Position numbers and translations under genes: made by a program
Notes under the pieces: generated by a model
The model's input: only the letters and a program-made list of their open reading frames with translations
What the model was told of the DNA's origin: nothing
The model's database searches: none
Shown: positions 47,761-59,619 of the stretch, one piece after another
Layout of the letters: every line of letters begins with the position of its first letter
Numbering within the stretch: position 1 is the stretch's first letter
Origin: Halichondria panicea
Lineage: Eukaryota > Porifera > Demospongiae > Suberitida > Halichondriidae
Direction: 5' to 3'
NCBI RefSeq assembly: GCF_963675165.1
Contig: NC_087377.1
Location: 12,076,632 to 12,140,631 of the forward strand
Length of the DNA stretch: 64,000 nucleotides

Positions 47761-49341
47761 CCCTCATTGCAATATTGCAATCACCCTAATTTTGACCCTA
47801 ATATCACACCATAATTTTATATCCCGTTTGGAATGGCTCTTAGCTGAAGCTTTTATCTTCCCTAAGCTTAGAAAACATAGAAGGCAGAACAATTAAGTGA
47901 AGACTGAGGCTATATAAAGCTTTGTCAAGCTTGTCAAGGTCAGATATTTTTGTGTGGTTTTGAAAACACACCTTCATAAGATCAGCAATGATCATGCACC
48001 CTCACTGACAAAAAATACATGATGGTGGATCAAGTGAAGAGTGTGAGTAGAGGACTTGGTGCTACCACCATCAGCTCAAACAGAGGGATCGATAATAACA
48101 CTATATAAACCTGTTTAATACGAAAAATTTAATATGGCTGTATACACGTATAACTATACTTCTCTGCACAGGAGCAATCCATGCAACAGTGCTCCTCTTG
48201 GCTAGTATACTAACAAACGAGACTGGACAGTGTGAGGTAAGGGCTTAAATCCTCTTTTTGTCTTTGGTTTCTTTTTAATCTTGTCCTATACTCATAGAAC
48301 TGGAGTGTATATCTGCTCGTTTGAGCGTTGTTTAGAGGCATCAAGAGAATCTACGTTTCTCAGCAAGATTTAACTGAGTAATAAATAGGGGCCTAAATCA
48401 GAGAGGTCCAGCAGCCTGCTAAACCTTCTTGAAAAGAAATTTGGAGCATTCAATCATCCTGAAGTTTGCCTGGGTCACTATAATCGTGCTGCAGCACAAC
48501 CGGCAACTCCCCTAGGCCTTGTGAAGCACCTTCCTATGTGTAATACTCCACTCAGGGAATTTTCTATGTTAATTATTGGTTTATTAAATATTTTTACCGA
48601 CCACAAATACATGAAAATTTGACGCATGCGCAGACTACTAGTACCAGGCCTAGTTGTGTTCGCCTAACCGTTATAAAAGCGAAAAACTCGGCCTGGGGGA
48701 TCGAGGCTAGTGCAGAGCTATTATAACTACTATAGCAACACTCCATGGACAAGTTTTTCTACGCACTCAGTGACTACTCTATAGAAACCTACAGAAACTC
48801 TTACTTGACACACACACACACACACAACTGTATATCTCGCTTACGCATGCGCACTGCATGGGTTTTTCACTTACTAAATTCCTCAGTTGTACGTCTATGC
48901 TATAGTCAGAGCCCCAATATAATTAGTTCGTGTTGACAAGATCCAATATTTATTATTTTTATTTATAGCTTTTCCACATTAATACCAAATTATTGCAGCC
49001 TATCCCTTGATTAACTGCATAGATCACATCCACTGTTTCCATTATTTGTTTATTTAGTTTCTATTACTTGAATATATACAAGTGCGTAATTACCTCAATG
49101 ACATTTAAGTGCCAAGTTTTCTGCTGATTGTTTTACAAATGTTTTCCCTTGCAGTAATCAATTATAATTATGGTAGTTGCTTTTCACCATCTACTTCCAC
49201 TAAACAACATATATAATCATTGCTTTGTATATTGATAAAAAATGAAACCAGAAAGCATGCAATGCATGTATAAATTTGCAATACTGAATAACACATTACA
49301 ATGTTAGTACCTACAATTATTGGGAATTGTCTTGTAATGAT

Positions 49342-51654
49342 CTACTGACTTAAAGGATCCACGTAGTCGTACTCGTGTAGTAGTTCACATCCCCCTATCT
49401 GACCCACAACACCTGTTAGCTGACCATACGACTGGTTAGACTTCAGCAATATCTGCTTCTGCTCAATATTTATTAGCTCAGGATGCTCACTCTTTCTCTT
49501 TGCTTTCGGTTTCACTTTGATTTTGCTGTACTGGTGACTCAATGATAAATCTTTTTGGCTGTTGCATTCTGGAGTAGCATATGTTGAGCAAGCAGTCGTA
49601 ATACTCTTGTCTGTGTGCCCGTAAGACTTGTTAGCTTTCAACTCAACTTCTATCATATCCGAGACATTGCCTTTGACTTTTGCTAGATCAACCTCATCGT
49701 ACAAAACACTGTTGGAATGCTGACCTGATTTACTTTGTTTGGGAAGTGTGGAGGGTGAACTTTTTCTGCTAGGTGTTGTAACTATGCTGTTGAGGAAAGC
49801 CTTGTGATTTAATTATATTCAAATGACCAACATTGTATGAAAGAAGTAAATCTTTATATAATGTATCACATGGGGCTTACCAAGTATCTTTGTTTTCAAA
49901 TCGCAATGTGAATTCTGAACAACACATGTACAAAGTGTAGTGTTCAAGACAAAGTTGCAACATGATATTTAATGAAGCTTTAATGAAAGTGAAACTTACT
50001 ACGATGGTTGTACACTCCGTGTCCAATAAAGCTCCAAATAGTAATCAAAATTGTTATTCCCAAACATGAAATGACTAACATTGTATCAAGCATACTGTCG
50101 TGAAGTGTCATCCTAACTGGACTGCATTGTGTACCTATGGGGAATTTTTAAGAATAACTTTACTAGTACTTAATGAACATTGTTTACCATAGAAAATGAT
50201 CCCAAAGACAAATAGTGAAGAAATGCAAATGAAAAGCAGTACGAGTAGGATCACCATAGAAACAACAAGAGATTTCTTTCTAGAGACAAATACCTTCACC
50301 TTACAAAAAGCTACATTTCCAATTTTCAAAGCTATTATTTTTAGTTAATGGTAACTCACCTCCTATAAGTAGTAATAAGAAATGAATGACCATCAAGAAA
50401 AGGTACAGTGAAGTTGTGCTAAGAATGGCAGTTGATTTAAACTCAACAGGGATTCCATCTATTTACAACACTATAGTTATATAGAGGCATTATTGACTGA
50501 AAACTTGAACCTAACCTGTAACAGACATATTTTGTTTGATAAGTAAATTTTTGTTTGCCTTCACTGAAAACGCAAATGTGTGGCCTGTACCAGGACTTGA
50601 ATGTGGAATTTTCAACATTCCCGTGCTATTAATAGGAGGCTGATTACTCAGTGTTGTGTGTTGTATAGTACAAGTAGAGTCGTTTTGAATGACTGCACAA
50701 CTGACTGAATAGAGACAGTTAGTTGAATTAACTTGAGTACGAAAGTAATCTTCACTTTTGAGTCCTATAGAATTAATAACTGCACTATAAGAAAGCACGA
50801 TGTAATATATTCATGTCTCACCTATTACGTATACAGATGCGTACATTTTTGTATTAATCCTAGACGATCTAGTAGTAAACAAACTCAGTTCAATGTTGTG
50901 CTCTCCCATAATGGTTCTTATGGAGGAAAATCTGGCTTCGCAGAACAGACCAACACAAGTTTTCATAATTTTGACCTCATCTGATCCATTAATTGTCACG
51001 GTGTACATGAGAATTGAAGAGCATATCAGCTAAAGAGGTTCCATAGCAATTTGTAAATTTTATTACACTAAAACTTACTAAATTCCTTATTATAGTTGTA
51101 CTTTTACGCTAGTCAAAACACCAAACTGGTAGATGGCAATAATTATCGTATTGACAGGATCCCAGACTATAATATCAGATACCAGTATCCTCATATAGGT
51201 AACGATATCGCCACATGTTATGCTAGTAATGTTCTGCTTTTCTAGCGCCAACAGATCAACCGTTAGTATGGATGACCAATTTGCCATGTATGACTCAGGA
51301 CAGCGAGAAATAGTGACCAATTGAACGCTCAAGAATGCAGGATTTTTTTTATTAGTGATGTTGCTAGGAAAAGTTTGTGGAGAAGCATCCACGAGGAATT
51401 TGAAGATGTTCACATATTCGGTAGAGTTAGGGCTGCTGTAACGCCAACGTAATCCTTCAAGATCCACTCCTTCACAGATCAGCTTCACCCTAGCCCTCTC
51501 CGAGCAAGCCTCACTTTTAACATTTAGGTATGCTTCTGCTGCTGTACCACATTTAATACGTGCGGTAAATAAACTAGCTGGCTGCACAAATCTACTCACC
51601 TTCAACAAAAAGAACAGTAGAAATTACTAAGAGAGAAGTAAAAAACATTGTCAT
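49342..51654 (-). CDS. Three-helix membrane receptor with tyrosine-rich cytoplasmic tail
   Basis: Nine exons (minus) keep one frame of 575 codons: 51654-51600, 51541-51183, 51029-50822, 50764-50516, 50458-50360, 50331-50188, 50134-50000, 49914-49881 and 49786-49342. Exon 1 is a signal peptide (MTMFFTSLLVISTVLFV). Residues about 20-300 are extracellular, with N-glycosylation sequons and Cys pairs (ICEG, SRCPES, ITCGD, CVGLFC). Membrane helices are at about 302-322, 344-369 and 386-408. The tail has YDEV, KSYGH, STYAT, QSYGQL and EYDYVDPL, i.e. possible SH2-binding or ITAM/ITIM-like tyrosines. With N outside and three helices, the tail faces the cytosol. The family is not recognised. The extracellular fold may be Ig-like, which is inference. 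Exon 2's 5' end has tandem CAG acceptors, and its donor (GTATCT) is the least certain joint. Confidence 0.75.
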
Positions 51655-51659
51655 GGCAG

Positions 51660-52740
51660 TAGATTTTGCTTAAGAATGTTGATAGAATTTGGACTTATTA
51701 TTAAGGTTATATATTTATATAGGCCGTATAGCAAGAATGGCTTTGTTATTTGTTGCCTCTAAAATAATTATGCCAACATTACTAATACTTCATGCATATG
51801 CTGAGTATAGATCGATGTAATTTATAGATCATGTCCAATGAAACAGCAATGGACGTGTACAGTCTTAATTCGCAGCAGATCAACAAATTAAACGGTATAC
51901 GAGTATGCTCGAGATAATTACTTTTATGCTCAAGTTAACAGCCTATATATTATTCTTTTCACATTGACTATAATTATTTTTCCTCCAAAGCACAACATAG
52001 ACCGGTCTATTAGACCCCATGTCCTTGCACATATTAACATCAAACTATAAATAATAGCCACATGACTCTATCTAGAACACCAAGGAGATACTTAACGACC
52101 CGCAAGTATTTCCAAAACCTGCCTGCCTGTTATTCTCATAATTGTTATAATTGTATGTGCTTATTATGCTCAAAATTATGCCAACATAATCTACCAACCC
52201 CTCTATTAAGTTAAAATTGCTAGGATTGGCTGAAAGAAACACCAAAAAGCGCAGAGCGAGAGCATATAACTTATATAGCCCTGACACATTAAATTTGGTC
52301 GTAACATGAAATGCAAAAATATGAAGATAGCAATTATTATTCAGTCATTATAGTATTACACATAATTATTCAATTACAACTCATAAGCAGATTTCAACAA
52401 AAAGTATTGTCTCTTTATCCATAAGTGATTTTGAATTACCCAAAAAACACCCTATACTAATGAAATAGCTAGGGAACTTTTGAGGAAGCTGATGTAACAG
52501 GAATTCCAATCTGCGGCTTTCAGTTAAGGAAGGAGATAATGCAATCTCAGTACTTCCCAAAAACCTAACTGCAGTCACATGACTCCCAGCCTCTAGCGTG
52601 ACAGAGATAAGTAATGGGCATGTGACATCCGCTTAGATCGGTACTGCCAAATGATAGTAATATCTTCGCGTAGGATCTGACGCATTATCTAGATCACAAT
52701 CATCTATACGATCACACAGTTAAAAGTTAAATTGAGTTAC
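51660..52740. other. Upstream region of the receptor gene
   Basis: TATATTTATATA lies about 50-60 bp upstream of the receptor start (51710-51721) and could serve as its TATA element. About 52205-52250 is one arm of the CTAGGATTGGCC MITE family. The remaining frames (for example 52381-52578) show no motif. Confidence 0.4.
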
Positions 52741-52744
52741 TCAC

Positions 52745-52801
52745 CTTTTCTCATGGCTATGCAAGCAATTATTACAGCAACGATTACGACAGTAAAAACC
52801 A
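52745..52801 (-). other. Orphan transmembrane exon
   Basis: A 57-nt segment with acceptor TTGCAG and donor GTGAGT encodes VFTVVIVAVIIACIAMRK in phase 1-1, a perfect single-pass membrane segment followed by a basic stop-transfer. No neighbouring exons were identified upstream or downstream on the minus strand. It may be the remnant of another receptor or a distant exon of an unseen gene. Confidence 0.5.
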
Positions 52802-52970
52802 CTGCAATTAATTACAATAAGGGCGACCCCCCAGCCTGCATGGTAGCCTAGTGCCTATATAATTATAGTATACACAATATAAAATTAGCATATTTATCAA
52901 GATGAAGACATTACTTACTAGCTTGAGCACTGAAACTGATACAGTCAACAACTTGGAGACTGTTATTGAC

Positions 52971-53017
52971 TAGCCTCGATTCAAGGCCGATTAAAATCGG
53001 CCTTGAATCGAGGCTAG
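52971..53017. mobile_element. 47-bp palindromic micro-element with 8-bp target duplication
   Basis: TAGCCTCGATTCAAGGCCG is followed by ATTAAAAT and its exact inverse CGGCCTTGAATCGAGGCTA, ending in G. TTATTGAC flanks it directly on both sides (52963-52970, 53018-53025). Related palindromes occur at about 20420-20464, 33731-33768, 48636-48712 and 63747-63790. The whole element is nothing but terminal repeats. Confidence 0.8.
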
Positions 53018-53600
53018 TTATTGACCAGCGGAGAGAGCTCAAAGTAGTACATTGCATCAGCACTAAGTTCTGGTATGCTAAATGGTTTGAATAATAGGCA
53101 CTGTGAAATTGAGTTGCACATGCGCAGTAGCTCAGAACATGCCCACATTTTACATGGCAGTAAATCACAGATTGGTCCAATCAATGTTGAAACCACATTT
53201 TGTGTGCTAAAGTTTATTATTTCGCTGTTGAAATTAAAAAGTAATGACTTACTCCCATTTTTTAGTGCTATATAATTTATAGGTTTTTTATTTCACTGCG
53301 TTGAATAATTTGAATAATAGCTAGGTGAAAAATGTGTGACCACCTTATAGGTCTCCTGAGAGTATATAGACCACCCTCAACACCATCCGCCATGCATGCA
53401 TGCACGCACATAATTATAGTATCTGAGGAAGAAGGAGAGGGGACTAAAACAGACATTGGTTCCACCTCAATACTTCAGTCAAGTTTGAGACAAACAGCGG
53501 GTAAAGATCCACTACACAATAAACATCAACTGAGACAGAGGATTATAGCTCTGATAAAGGGTCATACAATCTACAACCATTATAATTGATGGACATACTA

Positions 53601-53810
53601 CCGTATAGCGGGTAATTTTCGGGGGACAAAATATTCGTGGTTCAGCAATATTGAGACATTTCGTGGATAATATTTTCGTGGTTGCTGCTTGGATAAAGGT
53701 TAGGTAAAGGTAGGCAAGGTCGCTTCATTCGTGGGTAAAATATTCGTGGTCAGACCTCCAACCACGAAAACCACGAATATTTTGCCCCACAAAAATTACC
53801 AGCTATACGG
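53601..53810. mobile_element. MITE with CCGTATAGC ends, complete copy
   Basis: CCGTATAGCGGGTAATTTTC on the left and AAAATTACCAGCTATACGG on the right are flanked by TA at 53599-53600 and 53811-53812. The interior is internally repetitive (TATTCGTGGT and its inverse). Relatives lie at 37991-38175, 16860-17110 and 45992. It is non-coding. Confidence 0.8.
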
Positions 53811-53819
53811 TATTACCAC

Positions 53820-54820
53820 ATCGTTGGTATAGCAGTGTGGTCAGGTGTAGTTGTCTCCTCTGGGGGAGGTGGACCAGGACTCTCTCATAACCACGGAGGC
53901 TGAAATATGCACAATTGAAAGGGAAAGGAGTTAGGACAGAAAATGATATGTCTCATGGTTAATACAGCTAGGGGAACCTGAGTCGATTCCAAGATTTTGT
54001 ATTGGTGTATTGCTACCTAAAATCAAGGCTAAAGAACCTCTAGATTGCATGTAAGAAAGAGGTGCATGGTTGATGCATAATGATATTTTGGAGGCTTGGG
54101 TTATCTGCATGGCTGTATGATAATAGTGACCGCAAGAGTCAAATTAATGTTATAGAACCTCAGGAGATTGCATGCTACTGTCATTATAGGTAAATAAACA
54201 TAATTATAAATACACTCTGGACAAGGGGAGTGTCTGGAATCAAAGATGTCATCATTTGGTTTTAAGTTACCTGGGAAATTGTCATTTCTGTTGCACTGTA
54301 TAAGCCTTCTACTATAAAAACAATTTGAAACTATTTAATTATACAGGGAATACCCATGCACCACAGTGGCATAGGAAGCAATTTCTCAATGAGGGGGCTC
54401 TATAGTGTCTTAAATGGAAAAAAGTACGGCTATCTACCACACACACTTATTGTGTATATAATAATTATACATCAGTCTCTTATAATAACTTGTATTTGTT
54501 GTTATGGTACATGACTTATAATTATAGGTAACAGTTTTGGAGTGTATAATTATTGCAATAGTATATAATTATATGCTAGTAGTTGAATGTACAATAAATG
54601 TATTATATGCACTATTGAGAGGCTCCATATATATACGTACTATGACAGGAGCGACTATATAGTCCTGCTTTTCCTGTTCTACTCAATTAATTTACTTTGC
54701 TAAAATCATCTTTTAATTGGTTATTAAGCATAGGAAAGATTTGTGCGGGACATCTGCAGAGCTGACCTGCTCCTGAATTACAATCATTATGATAATTCTG
54801 GACAAAAGAAGCAATCTATA
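53820..54820. other. Intergenic, nothing recognised
   Basis: This is AT-rich sequence with many ATAATTAT words. No splice-bounded open frame, terminal repeat or known family was recognised. Confidence 0.5.
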
Positions 54821-54949
54821 CACTGTAAAAAAAAAAGTGCGGTGAGCACACTAAAACCGTCGCATATAGCACACTTTTTCAAAAAAGCGTGCTATATGCG
54901 ACGGTTTTAGTGTGTCCACCGCACTTTTTTTCAATCATTTTTTACAGTG
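54821..54949. mobile_element. Near-perfect hairpin MITE (129 bp)
   Basis: Arms of about 58 bp (CACTGTAAAAA, AGTGCGGTG, ACTAAAACCGTCGCATATAG, CACAC) fold on each other with only a few mismatches and a tiny loop near 54879-54886. TA lies on both sides (54819-54820, 54950-54951), as for mariner-type elements. A transcript would form a long hairpin. Confidence 0.85.
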
Positions 54950-55079
54950 TAGCAATTACATAGAAAGGAGGAACTAAATCTCGTGAATGTCCTTATACTC
55001 CCCTCCAGCATTGAAAAAATGAATGTGTGGTTGTCACGCAAGTATAATGTGGCAATATCAGGCAAACAGCTGGGAATTT

Positions 55080-58000
55080 GTGTGAAAAGCACACCCCACT
55101 TTTAGTGTTGGCTTGAAGTGTTTACAGCCAGATGATGATCGAGACTAAAACCACCATTAGTTGAAATGTTATTACAGAAACCTTATCACTTAAACAGAAA
55201 CTATAGCCCTAACTACCACAAACAGACAAGGTATCTTCTTATAATAACTATCCGGCCCTTAGAGTGACAACAACTGCATGTATAATAGACATCAACATTT
55301 CATTGCACTATATATAATTATAGTGACCATACAATGTTTGCATGTGCACTGTGGAGAACTTACGGATATGTACTGATAGAACTGCATATTTATACTTTTT
55401 GTGAATGTTCTAGAATAGTGATGTATTGCCGGTTTTTGTGAATGTTCTAGAGAATGTTCTAGATTTACCATGTGTTGTTGTGCAATACCCGGATATAGTT
55501 ATTGTTTTTGTAAGTGGGTGTGTTTATTGCTGTGATAAATTATTGAGAACTTGACAATTAGCGCAAGCAGGCGCTGACATGCACATACAGTAAGTTAAAT
55601 ATAATACTGGAAACTTCCTATAGAGCTACAAACCAACCTCATCACTAACACTTGTAGCACAAAAATGTTACATGGAGCTAAGACAAAGTAGGTGACCTTT
55701 TACCCACCTCATTTTGTCTACCGCATGCACTCATCAGTCTAGAGAAATACCTTTATCACACACACCCTAATTCACACACAATTAAGCATCCCTATTATCA
55801 AGGAATATTTGGCACAGGCCTATATATATATAGTCACATGCATAGACTAGGTGAGTGCAAGCTGATTGAACAGTATACATTCACGGAGTTCATGGTATAT
55901 AAGTCTTGTTCGAAACCAAATTTGGGCAAACCAAATCCATGATAATTATTTCCGCAGAAATAATGCATGTGTTAGTATAGTGGGATAATATGTATAGGGA
56001 GTCTTTTACATGGTTTCTACACAGTCTCACTAAATCCTAGTCCATAAAATTAATAGAGTCCATGCAGGAACAGCTCGGAGGTGTCTCTTGAGCATGCACT
56101 CTCCTATTCAGTGATTTGAAACTGTTTATACATGCAGAGAAAATACATAATAATTATTTTAGAGCAGAAAAATGTCATAATCTACATTGCTTACACATCT
56201 AGCTAGCTGTCAATGGAGTACCACATGGCTTTGCACGATTCTGCTAGCTCCTAACAAGTAAAATGTTATCGTGAAACACAGATCGATGTCAAAACAGCTA
56301 AACCATGAGATTGTCTAGTCAGCAATGCAATTAACCTTCTAACCGTCGAGACTAAAATCCTTAGGGTTCAGTTTAGACTTGGTGCATAGGTACACTATAC
56401 TGCATGTTTTTCACCCATTATGCTGTTCTTTTATTATATGCTTTTGAAAGTGACAGCAAAAATTTGAAACTGACCCCAATAATTATGATTTTGAAAGTGA
56501 CATTACGTTCAGTAATTTCACCTTTATTGGATACAATTGTTGTAACATTACACTAGACAGCTGACTGTGTATAATTATAACTAGATATTGGCTTGACGAT
56601 CTGAAAACAAGTTACTAAACTAGATCAGATCCCTCATCAGGCATGTATATAATTATAAGGACCTGCTACTGTACAGTAAGTCTGTAAGACATCATGTTTG
56701 CAGTGCTGTTGAACAAAGTGCCCATTGTAATTCTCAAATTATGGCATCAAAATTGATTATGCTCGACTGTCCCTATTATGCTCAAAACGGCTATATACAT
56801 GCAGTGGACTCGGGACTATAATGACATTGCATAAACCTCAATATTCAGTGAGTGACGTAAAACCATGTTCACTGGAAACCACTGATGACGAACTGCCAGT
56901 TTCAGTATCTGCCGATGACAAACTGTCAGTTTTCCAAGATGGGAATTGTCTGACGTTCCTTTTGTGACTGTCTGCAACACCTCTCCTTTCAATGCACATC
57001 GTGTTACTGATCGCAATTGCACGGCGACACTAGATTTACTAATAAATTTAACATCTATACAATAGCAATTATGGTCACTGTGTCGTGTGGGGATCATGCC
57101 CCTGAGTATCCGACTGGTTGGTGAGTGTCTCGTCCATTATCTATAATTATATACTCTACATCTATCATTGGTAGAATATGTTTATACCTTTGCCATGCAT
57201 ATACTGTCACAGCCCAGCAGATGGAGTTAATGTTAGTTGGGATCTATAGCTTTATTATGTTTTTTTTTAATCAGTTCAGTTATGTGTTCAAGTTGCAAAT
57301 ATTCAAGGTGTGTGATCAATAAAACTCAAAGGGCTCTAGCTAGGGATCAATGACAAATTTACAGAACTAGATCTATACGTACAGCAAAAGAGACTATAGC
57401 TGGCTATTCTATTGTAAGAACAAGTCATTGTTAAACTTTTTATTTGGGTTTGGGTTTTCAGTTCAGCACATAATTATAAAAAGTTGCCTTTCGCTAATCT
57501 TCGAGTACCAACGTGAGGAAGGCAATGAGCAGGAACAGTAGCAAGCTGGCATTAATTCTCTTGGAACTTGAGCCCGAAGGAGGCCTCAGAGTAGGCCTCA
57601 CTGTTGGCTCAATTGCCGAGCATACCCTCATATCTTCGCTCGAAAGCAAGCAATTTTGCCGATACATTCCAGTATTGGTCGTCAAATCAAATTCAAATCG
57701 ATTGCATTGAGTAGGGCTATCACTGCTATGAGCAGTACATATACGGCATTCTCGGATATTTTCTTTAGTATAGGTACAGTCTGGTATATCTGGTTTGTCA
57801 TTCAGAGTGGCTACAATAAGAGTATCGTACATATACCCCCAGTTCTCACTTGTACTATATTGCTGATTCGGTGTTATAAGAGGAAAAAATGGTACCATGT
57901 AGTCATTCAAATTATGTCCAATATGACCCCCACTGTCAGGTACGTATGGAGGTATTTCACCAGATGGAAAGCCGCGTTGCATCCAACTTTCAAGGATTCG

Positions 58001-59200
58001 ATCAATGTTGCTATGATGCAAGCTAAATACAGGATCATTTACAGCAGATGGTGGAACGCTCATGTGCCCATTTATCCAATCATGAACATTATTATGTAAT
58101 CGTTGAGAACCTGACAATACCTGAGGTCCAACACACAAGTCAGAATTCGAAGTTGAGCATATCAAACTCCAACCTTCCAGTCTACTTCTAAAACTATCTC
58201 GTGGACTGTCCTGACGATACTTGCCTTCAGCATTTGATTTATCATATTCTGGGGCAGCTATCGCTATTTCAATCTCACGTACATTCGGTAGATATGTTTC
58301 AGCATTTCCTCTCTGAAGCCGATTACCATACCTTAAATCAGCGTTCGGGTTACAAGGAACCCAAAATGCCATACAATAACTCGAATTGTCATCCTCCCAA
58401 TAAGCAATTGTGTTATCAACAGTCTTCTGTCTATATGTGATATCGCAAACCGTGTTCCAATTTAATCCACCTTCAATATCTTGTATTATTCCATGTGTTG
58501 ATGACAATTTTCCAAAATATCGCTTATCAAATACCGAAAGGTCATTGTCCTCCCACTTCCAGTACGGTAAGCCAAAACTAGTATTGTCTAGCACTCTTTG
58601 AAGTGCTCTTTCCAAAATCAGCAGATATGTTCTGTGCCAGACTAGAAAATTTGGCCCAGAATGTGCAAAGTCAACATTTATACCGCCATTAAGTGTTTGA
58701 CATGACTTCGAGGCATCTCGGGACACGTAGTTGTGTATGTAGACAAGGAAATCATACGTAGAAACATCTTGCAGTGTAACTGTGCCAGATACAGTTAGTG
58801 GCTCTTCAATAACAACACTCCAATAACCCATTTCACTCTTTAGCATGAGCATACCATTCTTAACGTTTTGCTTTTCAGAATCCGATAGACTGCCAAAACT
58901 TCTTCTTTGAACGACTTGTTTTTTCGTTCCACAATTTTCTCCTGACCAGCCAAACGCACATTCATTGCAATCGACTCCATAGAATTTCCCCGAGCAAATA
59001 CAAACATTTTCAAACACCATCGTCGGCCAAAGATATCTGCTATCAATCCTATTTCCTTTTTCCGAAACATTGGATGTATTTTTTAGAACTGCGACAATTT
59101 CTGGATCAGCATCAACAGATTGACGCTCTGCGTTTGATTTAACGTTCACACAATCTCCTCTACCATTACAGTTGTTCGGACAACATACTTTACTCTGGAG
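55080..59200. repeat. Segmental duplication, parent copy
   Basis: This is the partner of 10690-13935. It contains the non-coding flank 55080-57180 and the intact tyrosinase gene. An insertion of about 220 bp at 55345-55580 (with a TGTGAATGTTCTAGA direct repeat) is missing from the other copy. Completeness of the gene here argues that this copy is ancestral. Confidence 0.8.
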
Positions 59201-59308
59201 GTTTTCTGGAGTGTTGCAAACTGCCGGAAACTGTGCAAAAGTGCACCTTAGAAGGCACAACAAAATAATTAGTGCCCAAAGCACTTGAAGGGGGCTTAGA
59301 GATGCCAT
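57494..59308 (-). CDS. Tyrosinase-family copper oxidase with EGF-like module
   Basis: This is a single-exon gene of 604 codons. Residues 1-25 are a signal peptide. Cysteine clusters CCPNNCNGRGDC (about 42-53) and CICSGKFYGVDCNECAFGWS (103-122) form the EGF-like part seen in animal tyrosinase/TYRP proteins. CuA ligands are H192 (YIHNY), H216 (FAHSG) and H225 (VWHRT). CuB ligands are H405, H409 (LHNNVHDW) and the HH pair 431-432 (SLHHSNIDR). The end (about 585-602) is a hydrophobic helix with a four-residue tail, fitting a GPI signal or membrane anchor. Tyrosinases oxidise phenols to quinones for melanin, hardening or defence. All copper ligands are present, so it should be active. Lack of introns suggests a retrogene or loss; a truncated copy is at 13290-13935. 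Confidence 0.93.
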   Translation of the reverse strand: MASLSPLQVLWALIILLCLLRCTFAQFPAVCNTPENLQSKVCCPNNCNGRGDCVNVKSNAERQSVDADPEIVAVLKNTSNVSEKGNRIDSRYLWPTMVFENVCICSGKFYGVDCNECAFGWSGENCGTKKQVVQRRSFGSLSDSEKQNVKNGMLMLKSEMGYWSVVIEEPLTVSGTVTLQDVSTYDFLVYIHNYVSRDASKSCQTLNGGINVDFAHSGPNFLVWHRTYLLILERALQRVLDNTSFGLPYWKWEDNDLSVFDKRYFGKLSSTHGIIQDIEGGLNWNTVCDITYRQKTVDNTIAYWEDDNSSYCMAFWVPCNPNADLRYGNRLQRGNAETYLPNVREIEIAIAAPEYDKSNAEGKYRQDSPRDSFRSRLEGWSLICSTSNSDLCVGPQVLSGSQRLHNNVHDWINGHMSVPPSAVNDPVFSLHHSNIDRILESWMQRGFPSGEIPPYVPDSGGHIGHNLNDYMVPFFPLITPNQQYSTSENWGYMYDTLIVATLNDKPDIPDCTYTKENIRECRICTAHSSDSPTQCNRFEFDLTTNTGMYRQNCLLSSEDMRVCSAIEPTVRPTLRPPSGSSSKRINASLLLFLLIAFLTLVLED

Positions 59309-59505
59309 TTGCCTCCTATAGCACTTACTCTAGTTATAATAAATGTAACACTTTTGTCTAACTATATATGCAAGCTTATGTGTAATGAATATTCTTACCA
59401 AAAGTTGAATGGGTGTGGTGTGGTGATGACTCAATAGCTTAATTGCATGTATACCACGGTATACATTTCGCACATTGCATATGCATACAAATGCACTATT
59501 GATTG

Positions 59506-59619
59506 CTGTAAAAAAATGGGTTGAAATAACCATTTTTGGTTTACCTGAATTGCAAAATTGCACACAAAATGCAATTCAGGTAACCAAAAATGGGTCGTTT
59601 CAACCCATTTTTTTTACAG
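59506..59619. mobile_element. Hairpin MITE upstream of tyrosinase
   Basis: Arms CTGTAAAAAAATGGGTTGAA, CCATTTTTGGTT and ACCTGAATTGCA meet their inverse across a short loop, ending TTTTTACAG. The CTGTAAAAA terminus resembles that of 54821-54949. It lies about 200 bp upstream of the tyrosinase ATG and so within its likely promoter region. Confidence 0.8.

Larger units (their letters stand above)
44890..49341. other. Intergenic, repeats only
   Basis: No gene is supported. It contains a CCGTATAGCGGGTAATTTT MITE end at 45992, a solo terminus of the 41.5-kb element (46931-46980), two minisatellites, a repeat fragment (48715-48865) and a palindromic GGCCTGG/TCGAGGCTAG copy at 48636-48712. A possible signal-peptide-like exon (ATVLLLASILTNETGQCE) ends at a GTAAGG donor near 48236, but no partner exons were found. 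Confidence 0.5.

Noticed and set aside
48110-48240. Possible signal-peptide first exon with GTAAGG donor
   Set aside because: No convincing ATG in the right frame and no downstream exons.
57513-58601. Several + strand frames of 63-147 codons
   Set aside because: They are antisense shadows of the tyrosinase gene.
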